Origin: Caldilineaceae bacterium
Lineage (GTDB): Bacteria > Chloroflexota > Anaerolineae > Caldilineales > Caldilineaceae
Reading direction: 5' to 3'
DNA length: 64,000 nucleotides
Assembly (NCBI GenBank): GCA_022827195.1
Contig: JAJDTL010000037.1
Coordinates: 124,001-188,000, forward strand
Shown in pieces: positions 1 to 7,801 of this stretch. Within the stretch, counting starts at the first letter, position 1, and each line of letters starts with the position of its first letter. The notes under the pieces were generated by a model, which was not told where the DNA came from, did not search any database, and saw only the letters and a list, made by a program, of their open reading frames with translations. The position numbers and the translations under genes are program-made.

Positions 1-762
1 GACACGCATGAGGCTGAGAGCGGCCTGCCCTACCAGGGCGCGCTGATCGGCGCAGTCAACGAGCAGGGCGACCCGGACGCGGTGATGATCTGCGCGGCCG
101 GAAGCCTGCCGGGCGATATGCACAAACTGTGGCGAGCGCGCCATAGCAAACAGTACCACCTGGAGTACGGCTACTCGTGCATGGGCTACGAGATTGCGGG
201 CGGCTTGGGCATCAAAATGGCGGAGCCGGAGCGCGAGGTCTACGTGATGGTGGGCGACGGCAGCTATCTGATGATGAACACCGACCTGATCACGTCGATT
301 CAGGAGGGCTACAAGCTGACAGTCGTCCTGATGGACAACAGCGGGTTCCGCTCGATCGGCGCGCTCAGCCGCGGGCTGGGTCAGGATGGGTTCGGCACGC
401 GCTACATCTACCCGGACCAGGTCGAAGCGCGCCACCGCAACGGCCAGTCCTACAACGGCCTGCCCACAGACGAGTCCGGTTACGACGTCGACGTGCTGCC
501 GGTGGATTTGGCAACAAACGCAGAAAGCCTCGGGTGTCACGTCATCCGCTGCCAGAGTGTGAACGACCTGGTGCAGGCGCTGCAGGATGCCAAGTCGGTA
601 GACAGGACGACGGTGATCTATGTGCTGAACGACCGCTATCTGGGCGTGCCGGGCTACAGCTGGTGGGACGTGCCGGTCGCCGAGGTGAGCGAGATGGACA
701 CTGTCAACGCGGCGCGCGAGGAGTGGGAGGAAATGCGTGCGCAGGAGCGGTATTACATCTAA
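1..762 (+). CDS. iolD: IolD, 3D-(3,5/4)-trihydroxycyclohexane-1,2-dione hydrolase, C-terminal part (5' end outside window)
   Basis: The frame is open from base 1, so only the last 253 residues are present. The enzyme is a thiamine-diphosphate-dependent ring-opening hydrolase of myo-inositol catabolism. The fragment holds the C-terminal ThDP-binding domain: the YSCMGYEIAGG segment, then the GDGSYLMMN ThDP/Mg-binding motif near residues 85-93, then the IolD-typical stretch DNSGFRSIGALSRG. The stop is at 760-762, and a perfect 7-bp hairpin (776-794, no T-run) follows. iolA and iolG-like genes downstream support the pathway assignment. The last 111 bases recur in decayed form at 1391-1501, after the next gene. 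Confidence 0.93.
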   Translation, partial: DTHEAESGLPYQGALIGAVNEQGDPDAVMICAAGSLPGDMHKLWRARHSKQYHLEYGYSCMGYEIAGGLGIKMAEPEREVYVMVGDGSYLMMNTDLITSIQEGYKLTVVLMDNSGFRSIGALSRGLGQDGFGTRYIYPDQVEARHRNGQSYNGLPTDESGYDVDVLPVDLATNAESLGCHVIRCQSVNDLVQALQDAKSVDRTTVIYVLNDRYLGVPGYSWWDVPVAEVSEMDTVNAAREEWEEMRAQERYYI

Positions 763-775
763 AGGTTTGGACGGC

Positions 776-794
776 TGGAGGAAAACGTCCTCCA
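776..794 (+). other. Small hairpin just after iolD
   Basis: Perfect 7-bp inverted repeat TGGAGGA / TCCTCCA with a 5-base loop, starting 14 bases after the iolD stop. No T-run follows, so it is not a convincing intrinsic terminator. It could stabilise the mRNA 3' end. Confidence 0.4.
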
Positions 795-861
795 TATCCG
801 TTGTGCAGTATCCGAAAGAGTAAGGAGTCTGGAAAACCAGGTCGAATGGGGCCGTCAAGTC

Positions 862-1383
862 ATGGCAAGGAGAGCGGCAAAGACACATATACCACCATAT
901 AAGGGACCGGAGGAGGTTTACGAAAAGGAGCGCGGTAAGCCCTCGCCGAGTTACAATCACTTCTTGGTGCAATCGCATCTGCAGTATGCGTTGCAAGCTG
1001 CATGTGGGGACAGATACATCGTAGGAGGGGAGCTTACGCTTGCAACTGAGCCTTCAACCACGCCCGATATCTCGGTTTGTTACTTCAAAAAACCTGACTG
1101 GTTGCACGACGAGGTTCGCGCGTCGGACCCGCCGATCACGGTTGCCGAGATCATGTCGTCATCTCAAAGCGTGGAAGACCTTGTTCCCAAAATAGAGACG
1201 TATTTCCGATTCGGAGTACAATCGGTGTGGCTGGTGCAGCCGCCATTGAAGCAGGTTGCAGTTTTCAGGCCGGACTTGGAGCCGCAGGTCTTTGTTGAAG
1301 GCGAAGTCGTTGACGCGACGCTGTCCGTCAGGGTGGCACTGGCAGACGTTTTCGTCATTCAAAGCCCATCGAACGCGCCATAG
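862..1383 (+). CDS. Uma2-family (DUF820) PD-(D/E)XK nuclease-like protein, copy A
   Basis: 173 residues, typical for Uma2/DUF820 proteins, a restriction-endonuclease-fold family whose role is mostly unknown. Visible family landmarks are TEPSTTPDISV (the Asp of PD), AEIMSSSQS (family form E-[VI]-[LV]-S-P), the conserved Lys in LVPKIETYFRFG, and the strand SVWLVQPP. The family Pro after the Ser is replaced by Ser here. The gene sits 99 bases after iolD inside a sugar-catabolism cluster, where it has no obvious metabolic role. A clear paralogue lies at 1873-2349. Assignment to the family is secure; nuclease activity is inference. Confidence 0.85.
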   Translation: MARRAAKTHIPPYKGPEEVYEKERGKPSPSYNHFLVQSHLQYALQAACGDRYIVGGELTLATEPSTTPDISVCYFKKPDWLHDEVRASDPPITVAEIMSSSQSVEDLVPKIETYFRFGVQSVWLVQPPLKQVAVFRPDLEPQVFVEGEVVDATLSVRVALADVFVIQSPSNAP

Positions 1384-1390
1384 GCAATTC

Positions 1391-1501
1391 GGATACAGTT
1401 GGCGGGACATGTCGGTGGAGGGGGTGAGCGAGACGGACACGGATGAGGCGGCGCGCGAGGAGCGGGAATAGATGCGTAAGCAGGAGGGGTATTGCATTTG
1501 A
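1391..1501 (+). pseudogene. Decayed duplicate of the iolD 3' end
   Basis: These 111 bases align without gaps to the last 111 bases of iolD (652-762). By hand count 86 of 111 bases are identical. The translation starts GYSWRDMSVEGVSETDT where IolD has GYSWWDVPVAEVSEMDT, shares the AAREE block, has an in-frame TAG replacing a Glu codon at 1469-1471, and ends GYCI-stop where IolD ends RYYI-stop. Similarity may begin slightly upstream, around 1373, as CGC CAT against CGC TAT, with a one-codon gap. It carries no start codon or coding function. It marks the boundary of a tandem duplication that also copied the Uma2 gene. Confidence 0.88.
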
Positions 1502-1872
1502 TGGTCTGTCTGGCGAGCGGGATGAGGGTTGTCGTTTCGAGGTAGGCATGAGACCGAGACCATAAACGTGGATCGCGTCTTCACGCGATCCACGAAAGCG
1601 GGGAACGCGAAGCTCAATGATTGTGACGCTGCCAACGGCACGTGCCGGCCCACGACGTGATCGGACCAGGCTCGGTCAGCACGGTGGGGGAGAAGTGAGT
1701 AAAGAGGAGAGGCAGGAGAATAACTGAACAGAACGCAAGTGTGATAGTACGATTCTATCGCGGGCACATCTGAACTGAATGGTTTGTTCGCGGCCCATTC
1801 CTGGAACGGAAAGAAAGCGACGGAGAGCTGACCCGCGCGCGTTGGATCTAGGCCGAGAAGGGGACAAGGAAA
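1502..1872. other. Intergenic region between iolD remnant and second Uma2 gene
   Basis: 371 bases with no supported gene, against 99 bases at the equivalent place in the first copy. The only clear structure is the hairpin at 1567-1594. I see no similarity to the 763-861 spacer and no insertion-sequence ends. Confidence 0.5.
1567..1594. other. Perfect 12-bp stem-loop
   Basis: Inverted repeat CGTGGATCGCGT / ACGCGATCCACG with a 4-base loop (CTTC), 66 bases after the iolD remnant. There is no T-run on either side, so terminator function is uncertain. It could also be a regulatory or repeat element. Confidence 0.5.
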
Positions 1873-2349
1873 ATGGCGCTGGTACCGGAAATACAACTGA
1901 ATGAAGACTACGAAAAAGAGCGGGGAAAACCGATGCCGAGCTGCAATCACGGGATAGTGCAGACTAACCTGATTGTGGTGCTCAGTGCGGCCTGCCGGGA
2001 CCGATTCTCAGTAGTGAGTGAGCTTTCTCTGGCCACAGAGCCGCCCAGTACACCTGATGTATCCGTGTGCAATCTGCGGCAACCGGATTGGCTGCACGAC
2101 GAATTACGCGTATCGGAGGCCCCGTTGAACGTTATCGAAATCGTATCCCCTTCCCAGAGCATTAACGAGTTCATTCCCCGCATCGAGAGCTACTTCCGTT
2201 TCGGTGTACAATCAGCATGGCTAGTGCAGCCCCCCTTAAAGCAGGTGGTTGTTTTCACACCGAACATGGAGGCACAGGTCTACAGCGAAGGCGAGGTCGT
2301 CGACCCGGCATTGGATGTGGGCATCGCGCTGGATAAGATTTTCACTTAG
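1873..2349 (+). CDS. Uma2-family (DUF820) PD-(D/E)XK nuclease-like protein, copy B
   Basis: 158 residues, paralogous to the product of 862-1383 through most of its length. Shared blocks include YEKERGKP, LATEP, PDWLHDE, YFRFGVQS and WLVQPPLKQV. PD is intact in STPDVSV, and IEIVSPSQS keeps the family Pro. The helix Lys is replaced by Arg (FIPRIESYF against LVPKIETYF in copy A). Each copy has therefore lost a different family-conserved position. It ends 15 bases before iolA and is probably cotranscribed with it. The start ATG follows GGGGACAAGGAAA. Confidence 0.83.
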   Translation: MALVPEIQLNEDYEKERGKPMPSCNHGIVQTNLIVVLSAACRDRFSVVSELSLATEPPSTPDVSVCNLRQPDWLHDELRVSEAPLNVIEIVSPSQSINEFIPRIESYFRFGVQSAWLVQPPLKQVVVFTPNMEAQVYSEGEVVDPALDVGIALDKIFT

Positions 2350-2364
2350 CAGAGGGACAAGAAA

Positions 2365-3852
2365 ATGTCACAGATACAGGAACTTCTCAACTTTGTCAAC
2401 GGCCAGTGGCAGTCCAGCGGAGCAGCGGAGGCGCTGGACGTGCTTAACCCGGCCACCGGCGGCGCAATTGCGACGGTGGGCCTGTCGCCGGCCGCGGAGG
2501 TGGATGCAGCGGTGCAGGCAGGGCTGGCGGCCTACAAGGAGTGGCGGGAAACACCGGTCGTGGACCGGGTGCAGCCGCTCTTCAACCTGAAGATGCTGCT
2601 GGAAGAACACTTGGACGATATCGGACAGATCCTCACCAACGAATGCGGCAAGACCTTTGTCGAGAGCGTGGGCGAGATGCGGCGCGGCATCGAAAACGTC
2701 GAAGTGGCTTGCGGCACACCCTCGCTGATGCAGGGTTGGAACAACGAGGACATCGCACGCGGCATTGACGAGCACATGATACGTCAACCGCTCGGCGTGG
2801 TGGCCGCGATCACGCCGTTCAATTTTCCGGGCATGATCCCGCTCTGGTTTCTGCCCTACGCGGTGGCGACCGGGAACTGCTTCATCCTGAAGCCGAGCGA
2901 AAAGGTGCCGATGACGACACAGAAGCTGTTCGCGTTGATCGAGGAGGCGGGATTTCCGCCGGGCGTGGTGCAGCTGGTGAACGGCGGTGCGGACACGGTG
3001 AACGCGATCCTGGACCATCCGGACATTCGCGCGATCAGTTTTGTTGGCTCGACCGCGGTGGCGAAGTATGTCTACAGCCGGGCCACGGCGAACGGCAAGC
3101 GCGCGCAGTGTCAGGGCGGGGCCAAAAACCCGGTGGTGATCATGCCGGACGCCAATATTGAAACCACGACGCAGATGATGGGGGACTCGGCCTTCGGCTG
3201 CGCGGGCCAGCGCTGCCTGGCGGTCTCGGTCGCGGTGACGGTGGGCGAGGCCAAGGACCCGTTCACCGAGGGCATAGCCGACCTGGCAGCCAGCCGCAAA
3301 GTCGGCTATGGGATGGACGAAGCGACCGAGATGGGTCCGGTCATCACACGCGAAAGCAAGACGCGCATCGAGGGCCTGATCGAGGACGGCGCGCGCGAAG
3401 GCGCACGCGTTCTCGTGGACGGGCGGCAGAAGAGCGTTGCCGGATACGATGACGGCTATTGGGTCTTTCCTACCGTCCTGGACGCGGTCGACCCTTCGAG
3501 CCAGATCGCGCGCACCGAGATTTTCGGCCCGGTCCTCAGCCTGATGCACGCCGACACGATCGACGATGCGATTGCTCTGATCAACGATCGCGGCGTCAGC
3601 GCCTACGGCAATATGGCCTGTCTATTCACCAGCAGCGGCGCGACCGCGCGCCAGTTCCGTCACGAGGCTGACGCCGGCAATATCGGAATTAACATCGGCG
3701 TCGCCGCGCCGATGGCATTCTTCCCTTTCAGCGGCTGGAACGAAAGCTTTTTCGGCGACCTTCACGCGCAGAGCCGTCACGGGATCGAGTTCTACACGCA
3801 GACCAAGGTGGTGGTCGAGCGCTGGCCCCAGGAGTGGAGCCGCAGATTCTGA
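2365..3852 (+). CDS. iolA: Methylmalonate-semialdehyde dehydrogenase (CoA-acylating)
   Basis: 495 residues, full length for the MmsA/IolA branch of the aldehyde dehydrogenase superfamily. The reaction converts malonate- or methylmalonate-semialdehyde plus CoA and NAD+ to acetyl- or propionyl-CoA. Visible features are the N-terminal FVNGQW strand, the [13 protein letters not shown] segment specific to this branch, the cofactor stretch [13 protein letters not shown], the catalytic Cys at about residue 284 in [11 protein letters not shown], and EIFGPVLS near the C-terminus. It starts at ATG 2365 behind AGAGGGACAAGAAA. With iolD upstream and iolG-like genes downstream, the last step of inositol degradation (iolA) is more likely than valine catabolism (mmsA). 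Confidence 0.93.
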   Translation: MSQIQELLNFVNGQWQSSGAAEALDVLNPATGGAIATVGLSPAAEVDAAVQAGLAAYKEWRETPVVDRVQPLFNLKMLLEEHLDDIGQILTNECGKTFVESVGEMRRGIENVEVACGTPSLMQGWNNEDIARGIDEHMIRQPLGVVAAITPFNFPGMIPLWFLPYAVATGNCFILKPSEKVPMTTQKLFALIEEAGFPPGVVQLVNGGADTVNAILDHPDIRAISFVGSTAVAKYVYSRATANGKRAQCQGGAKNPVVIMPDANIETTTQMMGDSAFGCAGQRCLAVSVAVTVGEAKDPFTEGIADLAASRKVGYGMDEATEMGPVITRESKTRIEGLIEDGAREGARVLVDGRQKSVAGYDDGYWVFPTVLDAVDPSSQIARTEIFGPVLSLMHADTIDDAIALINDRGVSAYGNMACLFTSSGATARQFRHEADAGNIGINIGVAAPMAFFPFSGWNESFFGDLHAQSRHGIEFYTQTKVVVERWPQEWSRRF

Positions 3853-3905
3853 GCTTGGTCACTGCGGCCGCGCGCGCGGCCACATTGCAATGAGGATGGG
3901 GGCTC

Positions 3906-5093
3906 ATGGCACAAGAGATTGGGATTGGCGTCATCGGCATGGGCTGGATGGGTACGGTCCACAGCCGTTCCTACCGGCTGTTGAATGACCGCTTTCACGA
4001 CAGCGGTGTTCGGGTGCGGCTGGTAATCTGTGCCGACGACGTGCCGCACCGGGCAGAGGAGGCCAGGATCTCGCTTGGATTCGAACAGTCGACGACCGAC
4101 TGGCGCGACGTTGTGGCCCACCCGGAAGTGCAGGTTGTCAATATCGCCGCGCCCAACTCCCTGCACAAGGAGATGGTGCGGGCGGTCACGGCAGCGGGCA
4201 AGCACGTATTCTGCGAAAAACCGGTCGGCCGGGGCCCGCAGGAGACGGCGGCGATCGAACGGATGGCGCGCGAGGCCGGCGTAATGAGCTTTGTCGGCTT
4301 CAACTATCGCTGGGCGCCGATGGTTCAGCATTGCAAGAATCTGATCGAGGAAGGAAAGCTCGGCCAGTTGACGCATTACCGCGGCCGCTTCTTCACCATG
4401 TATGGCAGCAACCCCTACGGTATGTTGACATGGCGTTTCAAGCGGGACGAGGCGGGGCTGGGCGTTCTGGGCGACATCATGTCGCACACGGCGGATATGG
4501 CGCACATGCTGGTCGGGCCGATTCGACGCGTGGTGAGCAATCGCCGAATTTTCATTCGCGAGCGGCCGCTGCCGGTGCCCGGCGAGGGCACGCACTTTTC
4601 GGTAGGCAAACCGGGCGATCCGACCGGCGAGGTCGAGAATGAGGACTACGTAGGCGCGCTGGTTGAGTTTGAAAACGGCGTACAAGGCAGTTTCGAGGTC
4701 TGCCGGGCGGTCTTCGGCCCGAAGTGCGAGATGTCGTTTGAGGTCAACGGCACCGAGGGCGCGGCCAAGTACAATTTCGAGCGCATGAATGAGCTGGAGC
4801 TCTATATCCCGGGCGCCGACGGCGTGCATGACGGCTTCACGACGCTGATCGGCGGGCCCTCACACCCGTGGCACGCACGGTTCAATCCTGGCGACGCCAT
4901 TGGCCTGGGGTATGAGGAGCTGAAGGTGCTCGAGGCGCACAACTTCGTGATGTCAATTGCCGAAGACGTACAGCGGGCGCCAAGCTTTGGCGACGCCCGC
5001 CGGCTGGCCGAGGTGCAGGAGGCGATGGCCCGCTCGTGGGAGAGCGGTGGATGGGAGGACGTACGTCCGATCGAGGAAGAGGACGCCGGGTAG
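3906..5093 (+). CDS. Gfo/Idh/MocA-family NAD(P)-dependent oxidoreductase
   Basis: 395 residues. It has an N-terminal Rossmann domain with GVIGMGWMGTVHS (residues 8-20) and CEKPVG carrying the family catalytic Lys (K105). The C-terminal alpha/beta domain contains the DIMSHTADMAHML segment, where the family's catalytic Asp/His pair sits. The substrate is probably a cyclitol or sugar acid, oxidised or epimerised, judging from the cluster, but it cannot be read from sequence. It lies 53 bases after iolA. A GGATGGGGG stretch precedes ATG 3906. Confidence 0.88.
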   Translation: MAQEIGIGVIGMGWMGTVHSRSYRLLNDRFHDSGVRVRLVICADDVPHRAEEARISLGFEQSTTDWRDVVAHPEVQVVNIAAPNSLHKEMVRAVTAAGKHVFCEKPVGRGPQETAAIERMAREAGVMSFVGFNYRWAPMVQHCKNLIEEGKLGQLTHYRGRFFTMYGSNPYGMLTWRFKRDEAGLGVLGDIMSHTADMAHMLVGPIRRVVSNRRIFIRERPLPVPGEGTHFSVGKPGDPTGEVENEDYVGALVEFENGVQGSFEVCRAVFGPKCEMSFEVNGTEGAAKYNFERMNELELYIPGADGVHDGFTTLIGGPSHPWHARFNPGDAIGLGYEELKVLEAHNFVMSIAEDVQRAPSFGDARRLAEVQEAMARSWESGGWEDVRPIEEEDAG

Positions 5094-5224
5094 CGTTACG
5101 CTTGCGCAGAACGCGCACGGCCTGACCCCGTGCCTTCGCAGTTGCGCCCCGTGCCAGCGCCCTTTGCGGGGCAATCAATCCGCAGGGCTGCCGCACGTCG
5201 ACAGTGCTCAATGGGAGAAGTGAA

Positions 5225-6334
5225 ATGTCAAGGAATGTTCGCGTGGGTGTGGTCAGCACGAGCTGGTGGGCAGATTCGATGTATTTGCCGGCGCTGTCGC
5301 CGCATCCGCTGGCTGATGTCGTAGCGGTCTGCGGGCGCAACCGGGAGCGAGCCGATGCATTTGCCGCACGCTGGCAGATTCCGCAGGTCTACACTGATGT
5401 TGACGCGCTGATCAACAGCGGCGAAATTGAGGCGCTGGTGGTCGCCTCGGGTCACGAAACACACCATCCGATCACGATGAAGGCGCTGAACGCGGGCCTG
5501 CACGTGCTCTGCGAAAAGCCGCTCGCGTTGACCTACGCCGATGCGGCGGAGATGGCGGGGCTGGCGGCGGAAAAGGGGCTGATTCACTGTACGCCCTTTA
5601 CCTACCGCTTCATGCCATCGAACCGCTACATCAAGGAGTTGCTCGATGAAGGTTACATTGGCAGGCCCTTCCATCTGAACCTGCGCTACTACACTGGGTA
5701 TTCGCTCAGACCAGGTTACAGTTGGCGGGATGACCGGGCCTTTGCCGCAACGGGCGTTCTGGGCAATATCGCATCGCACTTCTTCTATCTGGCCTATTGG
5801 TGGTTCGGCGACGTCACTGACGTGTTTGCGCTGACGGGCGAGTTCGTTGAGCGCCCGGAGGTCACGCCTGAAGGCAAGCCCTATGAGCGTACGGAGGACG
5901 GGGCCTACACATTGCTGAAGTTCGCCAATGGTGCGCAAGGGCTGGTGCATGCGTCGTCGGTCTGCACGGAAGAGACCGTGTTTGGCCAGAGGCACGAGTT
6001 TGACCTGCACGGCGAGGACGGTACATTGCGCAGCGTGATAGATTGGGTGGATGGACAGGAGGTACACGGGACGCGGCGAGGTGAAGGGCCGACCCGTCAT
6101 CTGCCTATGCCGGACCACATCTGGGGCAAATTGCGGCGGGACACGGTCCACAATACGTACCGCGACGTCTTCCGCGTCGAGGACCACATGACCCGCGGCT
6201 GGATCAACGCCATTGCTGACGGACAACCCTTCAAACCCAGCCTCGAAGATGGCGCCATCGTGCAGAGAATTACCGACGCGGCCGCCTTGAGCGGGCGCAC
6301 CGGCCGCTGGGTCTCGCTGGAAGAGATCGGGTGA
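5225..6334 (+). CDS. Gfo/Idh/MocA-family oxidoreductase with atypical dinucleotide motif
   Basis: 369 residues from ATG 5225, chosen because GGGAGAAG precedes it; an in-frame ATG at 5204 is less likely. CEKPLA with K98, and the NIASHFFYLAYWWFG segment, fit the family fold. The first strand reads VGVVSTSWWADS, which lacks the usual GxGxxG. Some family branches vary here, so cofactor binding may differ. It is the second of three consecutive family members, 131 bases after the first and 10 bases before the third. A role in cyclitol or sugar interconversion is inference. Confidence 0.85.
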   Translation: MSRNVRVGVVSTSWWADSMYLPALSPHPLADVVAVCGRNRERADAFAARWQIPQVYTDVDALINSGEIEALVVASGHETHHPITMKALNAGLHVLCEKPLALTYADAAEMAGLAAEKGLIHCTPFTYRFMPSNRYIKELLDEGYIGRPFHLNLRYYTGYSLRPGYSWRDDRAFAATGVLGNIASHFFYLAYWWFGDVTDVFALTGEFVERPEVTPEGKPYERTEDGAYTLLKFANGAQGLVHASSVCTEETVFGQRHEFDLHGEDGTLRSVIDWVDGQEVHGTRRGEGPTRHLPMPDHIWGKLRRDTVHNTYRDVFRVEDHMTRGWINAIADGQPFKPSLEDGAIVQRITDAAALSGRTGRWVSLEEIG

Positions 6335-6344
6335 GAGCCTGGCG

Positions 6345-7373
6345 ATGAGTTTCGCGGCAGAGCGAGTGCGGTTTGGGGTCATTGGCGCCGGGCGCGTCGG
6401 CCGGCTGCACACAGAGAATCTGGCGCACTACATACCCGAGGCGGAGGTCCTGGTCGTTGCCGACGTCAACGCAACGACTGCACGGGAGACGGCGGCGCGT
6501 TTTGGCGTTCCGGAGGCCAGCGTCGATGCCGCGGAAGTCTTTGCCAGTGACGCGATCGACGCCGTTGCCATCTGTTCCAGCACGGAGACGCACGCGCCGT
6601 TTATCATCGAGGCGGCACGAGCTGGCAAGCATGTTTTCTGCGAAAAGCCAGTCGCGCTGGATCTGCCCTCGGTCGATAGGGCATTGGCGGCGGTGGCCGA
6701 GAGCGGCGTCAAATTGCAGATCGGTTTCAACCGGCGCTTTGATCCCAACTTCCGCGGCGTGCGCGATGCGGTGCGAAGCGGCGAGGTGGGCAAGCCCTAC
6801 CTGGTGCAGATCACCAGCCGCGACCCGGCCCCACCGCCGCCTGGATACGTCGAAGGCTCGGGCGGCCTGTTTCTCGACATGATGATCCACGACTTCGACA
6901 TGGCCCGCTTCCTGCTCGACGACGAAATCGAGGAGGTCACGGCGCGCGGGGCGGTGCGCGTTGACGAGTCGATCGGCGAGGCGGGCGACATCGATACGGC
7001 AGTCGTGACGGTGCGTTACAGCAGCGGCGCCCTGGGTGTCATTACCAACTCGCGCCAGGCGGTTTACGGCTACGACCAGAAGGTGGAGGTGCTCGGCTCG
7101 CTGGGCTCGGTCCTGTGCGAGAACGAGACGCCCGACCGAGTTATCCGCCAGACGGACGCCGGGGTCGTCCACTCGAAACCGCTGTACTTCATCTTTGAGC
7201 GTTACCGGCAGTCCTATGCCGACGAGTTGCGCTCCTTTGCCGGCTCGATCTTGAACGACAGCGCGGTCGAGGTGGGCGGGCGCGACGGTCGGGCGCCTGT
7301 TGTGCTGGCGCTGGCAGCGGGTGTCTCCCTCAGAGAGAGACGGACGGTCGCGGTCAGCGAATTCGCCAGCTGA
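6345..7373 (+). CDS. iolG: Inositol 2-dehydrogenase-like oxidoreductase (Gfo/Idh/MocA)
   Basis: 342 residues, the usual length for IolG. The Rossmann motif is GVIGAGRVGRLH (residues 11-22), the catalytic Lys is in CEKPVAL (K101), and MMIHDFDMARFLL carries the Asp/His of the active site. SRDPAPPPPGYVEGSGG is a segment typical of inositol 2-dehydrogenases. The enzyme oxidises myo-inositol to 2-keto-myo-inositol with NAD+. It begins 10 bases after the preceding gene, so cotranscription is likely. Scyllo-inositol or another inositol isomer is a possible alternative substrate. Confidence 0.85.
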   Translation: MSFAAERVRFGVIGAGRVGRLHTENLAHYIPEAEVLVVADVNATTARETAARFGVPEASVDAAEVFASDAIDAVAICSSTETHAPFIIEAARAGKHVFCEKPVALDLPSVDRALAAVAESGVKLQIGFNRRFDPNFRGVRDAVRSGEVGKPYLVQITSRDPAPPPPGYVEGSGGLFLDMMIHDFDMARFLLDDEIEEVTARGAVRVDESIGEAGDIDTAVVTVRYSSGALGVITNSRQAVYGYDQKVEVLGSLGSVLCENETPDRVIRQTDAGVVHSKPLYFIFERYRQSYADELRSFAGSILNDSAVEVGGRDGRAPVVLALAAGVSLRERRTVAVSEFAS

Positions 7374-7801
7374 TCTCTCCTTCTGCGGTGTGGGTGGCGG
7401 TAAGCTGGTCAACTCCTAAGGCCTTCCCCGCAGTTTACAAACTTTAAGCATCTGCCGGCTCCAAAAAGCAAGCATCCAGAGCTGCTACCTTAGCAGTCCT
7501 TCCTCCTAAGAAGATCTTCCTCGCAAAAATGCTTGCCCGGCCCTGTTCGCTGGCGAACATGGAGTCTTGATCTTGACGGGAACAGCGAGACGCCGGCGAT
7601 TCTTAGAACCTGAATTGCGGGTCTAATTGGGGGCGCCAGGGAAGGCGAATCAAGACGCTAAAGGCTTATCCCAACAATATGTCGCGCTATTATTCAATGT
7701 CGACCCGTGTGGTACACTTGTGAGACCGGGTTGTATCCGCCCTCTCATTCGGTAACGTCTTCTTGCGGAAAGACAGCCAGCAACGAACGGACGCAGGTTT
7801 C
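7374..7801. other. Intergenic region after inositol cluster
   Basis: 428 bases without a supported gene. A weak promoter-like pair is present (TTATCC at 7666, 16-base spacer, TATTAT at 7688), which could serve the secreted protein gene at 7802. I see no convincing terminator for the upstream cluster. Confidence 0.4.

Noticed and set aside
1159..1950. 263-codon minus-strand frame across the Uma2/iolD-remnant region
   Set aside because: It runs antisense to Uma2 copy A and to the iolD remnant, both of which have family or duplication support. The translation itself shows no known pattern.
2368..3549. 393-codon open frame on the - strand opposite iolA
   Set aside because: It is the His/Arg-rich translation typical of the complement of a GC-rich gene. 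The aldehyde dehydrogenase on the + strand is unambiguous.
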